DNA of 43,770 bases from Bacteroidota bacterium. Its GTDB lineage: Bacteria > Bacteroidota > Bacteroidia > Bacteroidales > VadinHA17. How positions within the stretch are numbered: the stretch's first letter is position 1; each line of letters begins with the position of its first letter. Below the pieces are notes generated by a model, which did no database searches, was not told where the DNA came from, and saw nothing but the letters and a program-made list of their open reading frames with translations. Shown here piece after piece: positions 9,239 to 16,816 of this stretch. The position numbers and the translations under genes were made by a program. Location: the NCBI GenBank assembly GCA_030706785.1, contig JAUZNW010000008.1, forward strand, positions 1 through 43,770. Reading direction: 5' to 3'.

Positions 9239-10453
9239 ATGAGCAATAATAAGCCCTTCAGAATATCGGGGACCGGATGTGCACTTGTGGATTATCTTTA
9301 CAAGCCCGTAAATTTCAGTGATCATGAATTTGCCAGGTATATTTCAAAACAAAGCGGGGACGGAGGTCTTGCACCTGGAAAGCTCGTCTTTACCAGCGAA
9401 TTCGAGAAATTCTGCGGAGAAAAGTACATAATCATCAGGGAGCTCGTAACAAGGAAGTTGGATCCTGTAGCGATAAACATTGGAGGCCCCTCAATCGTGT
9501 CCCTCATACATGCAGCCCAGCTACTGACGGGAATAGATGCTGAAGTCTTTTATTACGGTGCAGGAAGCAACGATGAGGCTGGGAACTTTATTCTGGATAA
9601 ACTCAGGGAAACACCGCTTAAAGTAGGGTGCTATAAAATAGTCAGCCAGAATACCCCATTTACTGAGGTACTGTCCGATCCTGATTATGACAATGGTAAC
9701 GGGGAGCGGGTCTTTATCAACAATATAGGCGCTGCATGGCAATTCCGGCCGGAGGACCTTGATGATGCCTTTTTCAAAAGCGAAATCGTTGTGTTTGGCG
9801 GGACTGCTCTTGTGCCGGAAATCCACAATAACCTGGGGGATCTGCTGAGAAAAGCGAAAAAGCATAAGGCACTTACCGTTGTAAATACAGTATATGATTT
9901 CATCAGTGAAAAGAATGATCCGTCAAAACCCTGGAAGCTGGGAAATTCTGACCGGACCTATCAATTTATTGATTTGCTGATAACCGATATGGAGGAAGCT
10001 TTGAGACTAAGTGGCTCTGAAAATGCGGATGATTCGGTTAAATTCTTCAGGGATGCAGGTGTTGGCGCCATGATCATCACTCATGGTGCGAATGACCTTC
10101 ATTATTTTGCAGATAATGAACCGTTTGGGATTGTACCACTGTCAATGCTTCCCGTATCTGAAAGAGTGAGGGATGAACTGAGACGGGGGAAAGGGGTCTT
10201 CGGAGATACAACAGGCTGCGGCGATAACCTTGCGGGAGGCGTACTTGCATCAATTGCAAGGCAGATGATCAATTACCAGGGACAGCCTGTCAATCTTAAT
10301 CTTGCTCTTGCACTGGGAATCGCGTCGGGGGGTTATGCTTGCTTTTACCATGGCGGAACATTTTATGAGGAATTTCCGGGCCAGAAACAAAAGATCATTG
10401 AATCCTATTACTGGGATTACCTAAGGCAGACAGGGATTATTGAGGAGGCATGA
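9239..10453 (+). CDS. PfkB-family carbohydrate kinase
   Basis: A 404-residue ribokinase-fold kinase. The C-terminal PfkB signature is GDTTGCGDNLAGG (322-334), where D329 is the expected catalytic base and the GCGD loop forms the anion hole. The N-terminal glycine-rich strand GTGCALVDYLY fits the family. It is longer than usual ribokinases (about 300-330) because of insertions near residues 20-70 and 225-245. It is divergent from the minus-strand catabolic operon, sharing a 215-base gap, so it may phosphorylate a sugar or keto-deoxy acid produced by that operon. The exact substrate is unknown. Its last codons merge directly into a heptad repeat. Confidence 0.88.
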   Translation: MSNNKPFRISGTGCALVDYLYKPVNFSDHEFARYISKQSGDGGLAPGKLVFTSEFEKFCGEKYIIIRELVTRKLDPVAINIGGPSIVSLIHAAQLLTGIDAEVFYYGAGSNDEAGNFILDKLRETPLKVGCYKIVSQNTPFTEVLSDPDYDNGNGERVFINNIGAAWQFRPEDLDDAFFKSEIVVFGGTALVPEIHNNLGDLLRKAKKHKALTVVNTVYDFISEKNDPSKPWKLGNSDRTYQFIDLLITDMEEALRLSGSENADDSVKFFRDAGVGAMIITHGANDLHYFADNEPFGIVPLSMLPVSERVRDELRRGKGVFGDTTGCGDNLAGGVLASIARQMINYQGQPVNLNLALALGIASGGYACFYHGGTFYEEFPGQKQKIIESYYWDYLRQTGIIEEA

Positions 10454-10502
10454 GGGGTGCGGCATGCGGTTTGGGGTATGAGGTGTGAGGTGTTGTGTAT
10501 GG
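10447..10502 (+). repeat. Heptad repeat, eight degenerate copies of GGNNTGN
   Basis: Starting inside the last codons of the kinase, eight 7-nt units follow without gaps: GGCATGA, GGGGTGC, GGCATGC, GGTTTGG, GGTATGA, GGTGTGA, GGTGTTG, TGTATGG. The stop codon TGA lies within the first unit. A short hairpin GGTTA/TAACC follows at 10501-10516. No opposite arm was seen at this site. Confidence 0.7.
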
Positions 10503-10543
10503 TTAGTGACTTAACCGTACAGACGGATTTCTGTTAAAATAAA

Positions 10544-10575
10544 ATTGATTTTAGGTTAAACAGAGCGTAACTTTG
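10544..10575 (+). promoter_or_regulatory. Putative promoter for the acyl-CoA synthetase gene
   Basis: ATTG at 10544-10547, a 20-nt spacer and TAACTTTG at 10568-10575 match the Bacteroidota TTTG/TAnnTTTG promoter. The predicted transcript would start about 25 bases before the ATG at 10608. Confidence 0.55.
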
Positions 10576-10607
10576 ATTATCATAGTTTTTCATTAATCAT
10601 CAACCTG

Positions 10608-12521
10608 ATGAGGACGATCATAGAGTTGCTCGAAAGTAGTGCCCAAAAGTATGGGGACAACCCATATCTCCTGGAGAAAAAAATAAACAAATATGAATCG
10701 ACCACTTATAGGGAAACAAAAGAACAGTCTTACAGAGTCGCTGCAGGATTTTTAGCTTTGGGCTTAAACAAGGGTGACAGGGTTGCATTATTATCAGAAG
10801 CCCGTACCGACTGGGTGATCAGTGAGCTCGGCATATTGCATACAGGTGCTGTAAACGTCCCCTTATCAATTATTCTAAAAGAGGGCGCAGACCTTAAATT
10901 CCGAATTGAGCATTCGGAATCCAGATGGATAATTGTCTCCAGAAGCCAGCTGTCAAAGATTAAACCTATAAGGGAAGACCTTAAAAGCCTTGAAAGAATT
11001 ATCCTTCTGGATCCTCAGGACACTTATGAAAAGGATGAGATCTATTTGGGTGATATAAAGACGCTTGGAGATGACTTTCTCACCAAAAATCAGGATAAAT
11101 TCCTTGAAACCATTAAAACGATTGGTCCTGATGATTATGCTAATATCTGTTACACATCAGGAACAACCGCCGATCCCAAAGGGATCATTCTGACCCATAG
11201 AAATTACATAGCCAATATTGAACAGACACTTACACTGATGGACGTTCCGGAATGGTGGACAACCTTGCTTGTCATTCCATGGGATCATTCATTTGGACAT
11301 ACTGTCGGCATATATATTATGATGTCTGTAGGAGCGAGCCTGGCAGCAGTCCAGTTTGGTAAATCATACATTGACAGTCTGAAAAATATCTTCGGTAACA
11401 TAAAGGAAATAAGACCTGTCTTTATGTTAAGTGCTCCTTCCCTGGCAAAAACTGTACGCAAGGGAATTGAGAGGGAAATAAAGGAAAAAGGTCCAACTGT
11501 TGAGAAACTGTTTAATCATGCGATGAAGATCGCTTACAGGTATAACGGCATCGGGTGGGATAGAGGTAAAGGATTCAGAATATTCCTTAAGCCTCTTTAT
11601 AAACTGTATGATCTGATCCTGTTCAGGAAAATCAAAGCAAGTTTCGGAGGTCGACTTCGGTTTTTCTTCGGGGGTGCTGCATTGCTTGATATAGAGCTTC
11701 AGAAATTTTTCTATGCAATCGGGATCCCGATGTATCAGGGTTATGGATTATCCGAAGCATCTCCGGTTATATCAGCAAATACTGAAAAGAAGCATAAGCT
11801 CGGTTCATCAGGTTTTCTGGTTAAGCCGCTTGAGTTGAAGATCTGCGATGAAGAAGGCAAGGAGTTGCCGGTCGGGACGAAAGGTGAGATAGTGGTTCGT
11901 GGTGAGAATGTTATGAAAGGATACTGGAAAAATGAGAAGACAACCACTGAAACTATACGCGACGGATGGCTGCATACAGGAGACCTGGGATATATGGACA
12001 ACGACGGATTTCTTTATGTGCTGGGCCGGTTCAAAAGCCTGCTTATTTCAGATGACGGAGAAAAATACAGCCCTGAGAGTATTGAAGAAATAATAAACGA
12101 CAGGTCACAATATATTGATCAGTTCATGCTTTACAACAATCAGTGTAAATACACGGCTGCTCTTCTGGTCCCGAATAAGGAATCATTAATAAAGTGGGCA
12201 AAAATCAAGAATATTAATATTTCTGATCAGAAGGGACAGGAATCTGTTCTTCTCGAAATTGAGTCGGTGATTAATCAATACAAGCCAGGTGGGATTTATG
12301 GAGATCTTTTCCCTTCCCGCTGGCTGCCGGCTGCAATTGCCATTGTTGATGAACCGTTCAGCATGGACAACAGACTTATTAATAGTCTTGGTAAGATGGT
12401 GAGAGCGAAAATTGTTGAGAGAGATAAGGACAAAATAGATTTTCTTTATACTCCTGAAGGGAAGAATATAATAAATGAAAGGAATCTTTTATCAATCAGA
12501 AAAGTATTAGGAGTGAATTAA
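10608..12521 (+). CDS. AMP-dependent synthetase, long-chain acyl-CoA synthetase-like
   Basis: The 637-residue protein is an ANL-superfamily enzyme activating a carboxylic acid with ATP to an acyl-adenylate and then an acyl-CoA. The P-loop-like A3 motif is YTSGTTADPKGIILTH (182-197), followed by YQGYGLSEASPV and the adenylate-binding DGWLHTGDLGY, then a hinge and the C-terminal motif GKMVRAKI with the likely catalytic lysine. The length and the YGLSEASP motif fit the FadD15-like long-chain fatty acid ligases. It is cytoplasmic or membrane-associated. The next gene starts 41 bases on and may be co-transcribed. Chain-length specificity is not readable. Confidence 0.92.
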   Translation: MRTIIELLESSAQKYGDNPYLLEKKINKYESTTYRETKEQSYRVAAGFLALGLNKGDRVALLSEARTDWVISELGILHTGAVNVPLSIILKEGADLKFRIEHSESRWIIVSRSQLSKIKPIREDLKSLERIILLDPQDTYEKDEIYLGDIKTLGDDFLTKNQDKFLETIKTIGPDDYANICYTSGTTADPKGIILTHRNYIANIEQTLTLMDVPEWWTTLLVIPWDHSFGHTVGIYIMMSVGASLAAVQFGKSYIDSLKNIFGNIKEIRPVFMLSAPSLAKTVRKGIEREIKEKGPTVEKLFNHAMKIAYRYNGIGWDRGKGFRIFLKPLYKLYDLILFRKIKASFGGRLRFFFGGAALLDIELQKFFYAIGIPMYQGYGLSEASPVISANTEKKHKLGSSGFLVKPLELKICDEEGKELPVGTKGEIVVRGENVMKGYWKNEKTTTETIRDGWLHTGDLGYMDNDGFLYVLGRFKSLLISDDGEKYSPESIEEIINDRSQYIDQFMLYNNQCKYTAALLVPNKESLIKWAKIKNINISDQKGQESVLLEIESVINQYKPGGIYGDLFPSRWLPAAIAIVDEPFSMDNRLINSLGKMVRAKIVERDKDKIDFLYTPEGKNIINERNLLSIRKVLGVN

Positions 12522-12562
12522 TAGGATCCGATATTTTAAATTAACTTTTTAAACAAGGCAGA

Positions 12563-13141
12563 ATGTGCAATCATTTCTTAAAATACCTGGTCTTTGTTTT
12601 GTTTATTTTATCCTGTTACAGAATAGATGGGCAAATCAAGGTTTTAGACACTCTTGTTGTGGCAAATTCCGATACTGCAAAAGTTAAATTTTGCAGGAAT
12701 GCAATATATCTGGAATTTTTTGGGAATGGAGGCTTATATTCAGTTAATTATGATTATCGGCTTAGTGAAAAATTCTCACTCAGAGCAGGCTTTTCAATAG
12801 TGAATATAAAATCTTTCTCATTTATCTTTTTTACCATTGATAATCTGAAGATAAGAACGTTCCCAGTAATGCTGAACTATTTAATCGGGAAGGGCTCAAG
12901 TCATTTTGAGCTGGGAGCAGGGATCATGCCGACTTATGTTTCAGGGACCGGTGGCTCATTCTTTTATTCGGAATCATCGGGTGAAACTGAAAGCTCGTGG
13001 ATGTTGGCCGGAACCGCCACGATTGGTTACAGATATCAGCCGCGGGAAAAGGGTTTGATCTTTCGGATTGGCATAACTCCGGGATTTACTACCACTGATT
13101 TCATTTTTAGTTTCGGTATATCCGTTGGTGCAACATTTTAG
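12563..13141 (+). CDS. Exported protein, probable small outer-membrane beta-barrel
   Basis: Not recognised as a named family. The 192-residue protein has a clear signal peptide (KYLVFVLFILSCY, then about residue 24 IDGQ). The mature part consists of alternating polar/hydrophobic strands rich in aromatic and glycine residues, and it ends in an aromatic, FSFGISVGATF, as outer-membrane barrels often do. At this size an 8-stranded barrel is plausible. It is 9 bases upstream of another small exported protein, so the two form a pair, possibly read through from the acyl-CoA synthetase gene. A TAACTTTTTAAAC element lies just upstream and recurs before the exported protein at 30111. Confidence 0.65.
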   Translation: MCNHFLKYLVFVLFILSCYRIDGQIKVLDTLVVANSDTAKVKFCRNAIYLEFFGNGGLYSVNYDYRLSEKFSLRAGFSIVNIKSFSFIFFTIDNLKIRTFPVMLNYLIGKGSSHFELGAGIMPTYVSGTGGSFFYSESSGETESSWMLAGTATIGYRYQPREKGLIFRIGITPGFTTTDFIFSFGISVGATF

Positions 13142-13150
13142 ATTTAAGAT

Positions 13151-13690
13151 ATGAAAAATCTTCTTTTAGTTGTCGTATTGCTGTCCATAATAACTCCTTC
13201 TTGGGCTCAGAATAATTCTGAACAGCACAGGAGTAAGTACAGAGCATGGATCTCAACAATGCAGGTCCCGGAACCTCTGAAGGGTGAGATTTATCAAATA
13301 AAGGATTCTTCCATCATTATACACAGCACTCTGGAGACGAAGAACGAGATTCCTTTAAAAATCATATCGACTGAGATTAACTATAATGTGATCAATCAGG
13401 TAAAAGTGAGGAGAAAGAATTCCATATTGATTGATGCGGCATTTGGCGTAGTGGCAGGAGCGATTGCGGGTGGAATAGTTGGATTTGCACAGGGAGACGA
13501 TGAACCCAGTTTGATCTTTAGTTTTACTGCAGGCGAAAAAGCAATGATTTTTGGCTCAATGGGAGCAGTTGTCGGAGGAGTATTCGGCACAGTCTCAGGT
13601 TTGATTAAAATTGAGATCCCGATAAACCGTGATAAAAAGACTTTTAATTCAAGCAGGACAAAACTGCTGAAATACTCATACCTTAAATGA
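13151..13690 (+). CDS. Exported hypothetical protein with glycine-zipper segments
   Basis: No family recognised. The 179-residue protein has a signal peptide (LLLVVVLLSIITPSWA, cleavage before QNN). In the middle are two glycine-rich hydrophobic stretches, GVVAGAIAGGIVGFAQG (about 98-114) and GSMGAVVGGVFGTVSGLI (about 135-152), which look like glycine-zipper membrane segments found in envelope proteins. The N-terminal part, with KGEIYQIKDSSIIIHS, has short strands resembling an SH3-like fold. It is 9 bases after the barrel-like gene and ends convergent with the aldo/keto reductase, 51 bases apart, with no clear terminator. Confidence 0.65.
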   Translation: MKNLLLVVVLLSIITPSWAQNNSEQHRSKYRAWISTMQVPEPLKGEIYQIKDSSIIIHSTLETKNEIPLKIISTEINYNVINQVKVRRKNSILIDAAFGVVAGAIAGGIVGFAQGDDEPSLIFSFTAGEKAMIFGSMGAVVGGVFGTVSGLIKIEIPINRDKKTFNSSRTKLLKYSYLK

Positions 13691-13741
13691 CAGGTTGTTA
13701 ATACTCGCTTTTACGAACAGGGTCTCCTGGAAGAAATACTT

Positions 13742-14722
13742 TTATGAATGCCCCAGTACCGGATGAGGCTGATAAAGCTCTTCAAGTTTATTGATCTCCT
13801 CCTCAGAGAGTTTGATATTCAGTGCGGCTACGGCATCCTCAAGGTGTTCCAGCCTGGTGGCACCGATAATTGGTGCTGTTATTGCAGGCTTGCTTAAAAG
13901 CCAGGCAAGAGCGACCTGAGCATCCGGAAGTTTTCTTTTTTTCGCGACCTCACCTAACCTCCTGACAATTTCGAAATCTGATTCTGCGTAGTACAGGAGT
14001 TTTCCAAACTGATCAGTCCTGGCACGAAGCGTTTCATTTCTTTCCTTTGTCCTGCTCCCGGTTAACAATCCTCTTGCAAGTGGTGACCATGGGATCACGG
14101 CTATCTTCTCGTCGAGGCACAATGGGATCATTTCCCTTTCCTCCTCGCGGTAGAGCAGGTTATAATGGGGCTGCATCGATACAAACCGGGTCCAGCCATG
14201 CAGATCCGACGTGTACAGTGCCTTGGAAAACTGCCAGCTGAACATTGAGGAACCGCCTATATAACGGGCTTTTCCTGCTTTAACCACATCATGAAGCGCT
14301 TCCATCGTTTCATCGATCGGTGTATTATAATCCCATCTGTGTGCCTGATAAATATCAACATAATCGGTCTTAAGCCGCCTCAGGCTTGAATCGATTGAAC
14401 TCATTATATGCTTCCGGGAAAGTCCCTGGTCATTAGGATCACTGCTCATCGCATTGAAAACCTTGGTCGCGATCACCACTTCATCACGTCTGGCAAAATC
14501 CTTCAAAGCATTGCCGAGGATTTCCTCACTTCTTCCGAGTGAGTAGACATCGGCTGTGTCAAAGAAGTTGATCCCCAGTTCAAGGGCTTTCCTGATGAAC
14601 GGCCGGCTCTCTTCTTCACTCAGAGCCCACTGCCATCTTTCATTCGGACCACCGTAGGTCATAGTTCCAAGGCAAATCCTCGATACTTTTAATCCAGTAT
14701 TGCCGAATCTTACGTATTCCAT
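13742..14722 (-). CDS. Aldo/keto reductase
   Basis: A 326-residue (alpha/beta)8 NADPH-dependent reductase. The catalytic tetrad is complete: D55 and Y60 (FFDTADVYSLG), K87 (VIATKVF) and H128 (YQAHRWD). The C-terminal cofactor segment PIIGATRLEHLEDAVAAL is also typical. The sequence fits the branch containing YajO/Gpr-like and voltage-channel beta-subunit-like reductases, which act on a wide range of aldehydes and ketones. It is 15 bases downstream of the class V aminotransferase gene and is likely in the same transcript. It is cytoplasmic, and the substrate is not predictable. Confidence 0.92.
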   Translation of the reverse strand: MEYVRFGNTGLKVSRICLGTMTYGGPNERWQWALSEEESRPFIRKALELGINFFDTADVYSLGRSEEILGNALKDFARRDEVVIATKVFNAMSSDPNDQGLSRKHIMSSIDSSLRRLKTDYVDIYQAHRWDYNTPIDETMEALHDVVKAGKARYIGGSSMFSWQFSKALYTSDLHGWTRFVSMQPHYNLLYREEEREMIPLCLDEKIAVIPWSPLARGLLTGSRTKERNETLRARTDQFGKLLYYAESDFEIVRRLGEVAKKRKLPDAQVALAWLLSKPAITAPIIGATRLEHLEDAVAALNIKLSEEEINKLEELYQPHPVLGHS

Positions 14723-14737
14723 GGATTCAATATTTTA

Positions 14738-16702
14738 CTATTTTTTCAACTGATTTTTATATACATTCTCAGACGCTGCCCTGACAAAATTGTTCATCTC
14801 ACGCCGGAAAGATTTCAGCGAATGATCTGGTTGTTTTTTCGCAGCTATTTTACTCAGGACAGATAAAAATGTGTCGATATCTTCTTTAGTATTCTCAATC
14901 CCCAGGCTTATCCTCACTATCCCCGGGAAGCTTATTACCGGGATCATAGTCGCCATAAATTTCTGGAATTTTTCCAGGAATGGCCCTACGCCAACGAGAT
15001 GCTTGACAAGGATATGGGCGCAATGGCAGCCGGACCGTACCCCGATCCCGCCGCGTTCAGCCAGTTCCCTTGCCACTCTGGGCGACAGCATGCCTTTCAC
15101 AATAAACACTATTACTCCACCCTTCCGTGCAAACCCGGGAGAATCAGGATCCTTTATTCCGTAGAGCCTTAAGCCATCTATTTTTGACAATCCATCCAGT
15201 GCACGCCTGGTCAGAACCTGTTCTTCCTCACGGATCAGATCCAATCCAATGCGCTTAAGGAGGGCCAGCATTTTTCCAAGCGCGGCAATGCCTCCAACGT
15301 TTTCCTCTCCTGACGACCGGATTTGTGCATATTCTGCAGCGCTGAAGCTGAGAAATCCTTTTCCGGCCACAAGCACACCAGTACCGAATGGTGCATAAGC
15401 TTTATGAGCTGAAAATGCAAGGTAATCTATTCCCCATTGTGCGATTTCAACTTTCCTGTGAGCAACCATCTGTGCTCCGTCAATAAACAGACGAGCCCCA
15501 TATTTATGAACGATTTTACTGATCTCAGCCAGATCGTTAAATACACCCAGCACATTGGAAGCACCGGTCATGGCCAACAGCTTTATCCTCTTTTTCCCGT
15601 GCTTATTCTCCAGGTTGTATTCAGCCAATAAAGATTCGAGTTCCATCAGATCCACAATACCTTCATTGTCTGCGTTGAGACGAATTAATGAACAGCCGGG
15701 AATATTCCTCCAGGGGAGGTCGTTCGAAGTGTGTTCAAGTATGGTGTTAATAACAACTGGTTCTGAATCTGCCCGAAATTCGTTGCCCAGGCTCAGGGCA
15801 GCCATATTTATAGCTTCGGTGGTATTTGAGGTAAAGATCACATCATAGTCAGTGGGAGGTGCGCCTAAATATTCTGAGCAGAGAGACCTTACTTCCTGGA
15901 TTATGCTTTGCCGTACCTGGGAAGGCTGGCACCATGTCTGCCAGACAGTATTCCATACTGGTGTGAAAGTGGGAGTACTGGCACCATTGTCCAGGTTAAT
16001 ATAAGGCCTGCTTCCGTCCACCGCCGGTACAAGAAATCCTCTGCCTAAAAGAGTCCGCCTGAGCTCATCCAGCAGCGTTTGTCCTGAATACCCTTCAAGT
16101 TCGTCATTATAAAGGATCATGTCGGCATTGAGATTTCCTGGTTCCGGGTCCCTGAAAATGTCGTTTCCGTACTGCATGGTCAGCGATAAAGCCCTGGCAA
16201 AAGCTATAACGTTTATTATTGCAGGGGTGCCTGCTTCAAACCTTTCAGGCGGACCGGCCCAGATTACCCATCCGGGCGAAACCAGCCTGGTTGTCCCTCC
16301 TCCCGTCTGGAACGGTATTCCACGCGGGAGTGCCTTCCTTGCAACGGCTAAAGCTCTGATACCAAGAGGCAGGTTGATATCATTGCTGGATATACTTAAA
16401 AAACTCCCCGGTCTTAGCTGAGCCTTAAGTATTTCTGCTCTCCACGGAGTACAAAAAATGACTGTATATTTTTTTTTGTCCAGGTTGAAGAAGTCGATAA
16501 CAATTTCCCTTGCCTGCTCATATAGGTGGGTGGTCACCATGGAATAGTGACCGGTTCCCCTATGGACATTCGAATAAGTTACGAGTGATTCATAAACAGC
16601 TCGCTTCAGCTCCTCAAGTGCTTCTTTCTTCAGGAGATTGATGGCAGTGGATTTATCAGCTTCATGAACAACAGATTCTTTGCCGGATTCAGATTTCTGC
16701 AT
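14738..16702 (-). CDS. Class V aminotransferase (cysteine desulfurase-like) with N-terminal partial duplicate
   Basis: Residues about 233-650 form a complete PLP-dependent class V enzyme. They contain FTSNTTEAINMAAL, the PLP aspartate D408 (LFIDGAQ), the Schiff-base lysine K434 (SAHKAYAPFGTG), SSGEENVGG and RSGCHCAH (557-563), a cysteine in the place used by cysteine desulfurases. At 654 residues it is about 200 longer than the family. The extra N-terminus resembles the same fold with its middle missing: YTVIFCTPWRAEILKAQL (79-96) aligns with YDVIFTSNTTEAINMAAL of the main domain, followed by GGGTTRLV and RFEAGTPAI (154-162), which is the late SufS-type motif. This segment lacks the PLP lysine and aspartate and so cannot be catalytic. 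Likely desulfurase or lyase; substrate unknown. Confidence 0.85.
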   Translation of the reverse strand: MQKSESGKESVVHEADKSTAINLLKKEALEELKRAVYESLVTYSNVHRGTGHYSMVTTHLYEQAREIVIDFFNLDKKKYTVIFCTPWRAEILKAQLRPGSFLSISSNDINLPLGIRALAVARKALPRGIPFQTGGGTTRLVSPGWVIWAGPPERFEAGTPAIINVIAFARALSLTMQYGNDIFRDPEPGNLNADMILYNDELEGYSGQTLLDELRRTLLGRGFLVPAVDGSRPYINLDNGASTPTFTPVWNTVWQTWCQPSQVRQSIIQEVRSLCSEYLGAPPTDYDVIFTSNTTEAINMAALSLGNEFRADSEPVVINTILEHTSNDLPWRNIPGCSLIRLNADNEGIVDLMELESLLAEYNLENKHGKKRIKLLAMTGASNVLGVFNDLAEISKIVHKYGARLFIDGAQMVAHRKVEIAQWGIDYLAFSAHKAYAPFGTGVLVAGKGFLSFSAAEYAQIRSSGEENVGGIAALGKMLALLKRIGLDLIREEEQVLTRRALDGLSKIDGLRLYGIKDPDSPGFARKGGVIVFIVKGMLSPRVARELAERGGIGVRSGCHCAHILVKHLVGVGPFLEKFQKFMATMIPVISFPGIVRISLGIENTKEDIDTFLSVLSKIAAKKQPDHSLKSFRREMNNFVRAASENVYKNQLKK

Positions 16703-16708
16703 AAAAAT

Positions 16709-16756
16709 ACTTTCGTTGATTAATTACCAGGGTCTTGTAAATTAATTAACGAAAGT
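16709..16756 (-). promoter_or_regulatory. Long inverted repeat directly upstream of the class V aminotransferase start
   Basis: Arms at 16709-16726 and 16739-16756 match at 16 of 18 positions around a 12-nt loop, with outer parts ACTTTCGTT / AACGAAAGT perfect. The inner arm ends 6 bases from the ATG at 16702. The outer arm overlaps TAACTTTC (minus strand, 16758-16751), a near match to the -7 promoter element. An operator or 5'-leader hairpin are both possible. Confidence 0.6.
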
Positions 16757-16816
16757 TAGATAAATTCTGAAAGAAGGTGGATCTTTTATCCCAGATTAAG
16801 TAAAAAGCCAAACCAG

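Noticed and set aside
14738-16702. Frameshift joining two aminotransferase genes
   Set aside because: The frame is open throughout, and the N-terminal copy lacks a contiguous middle region rather than showing a broken frame.
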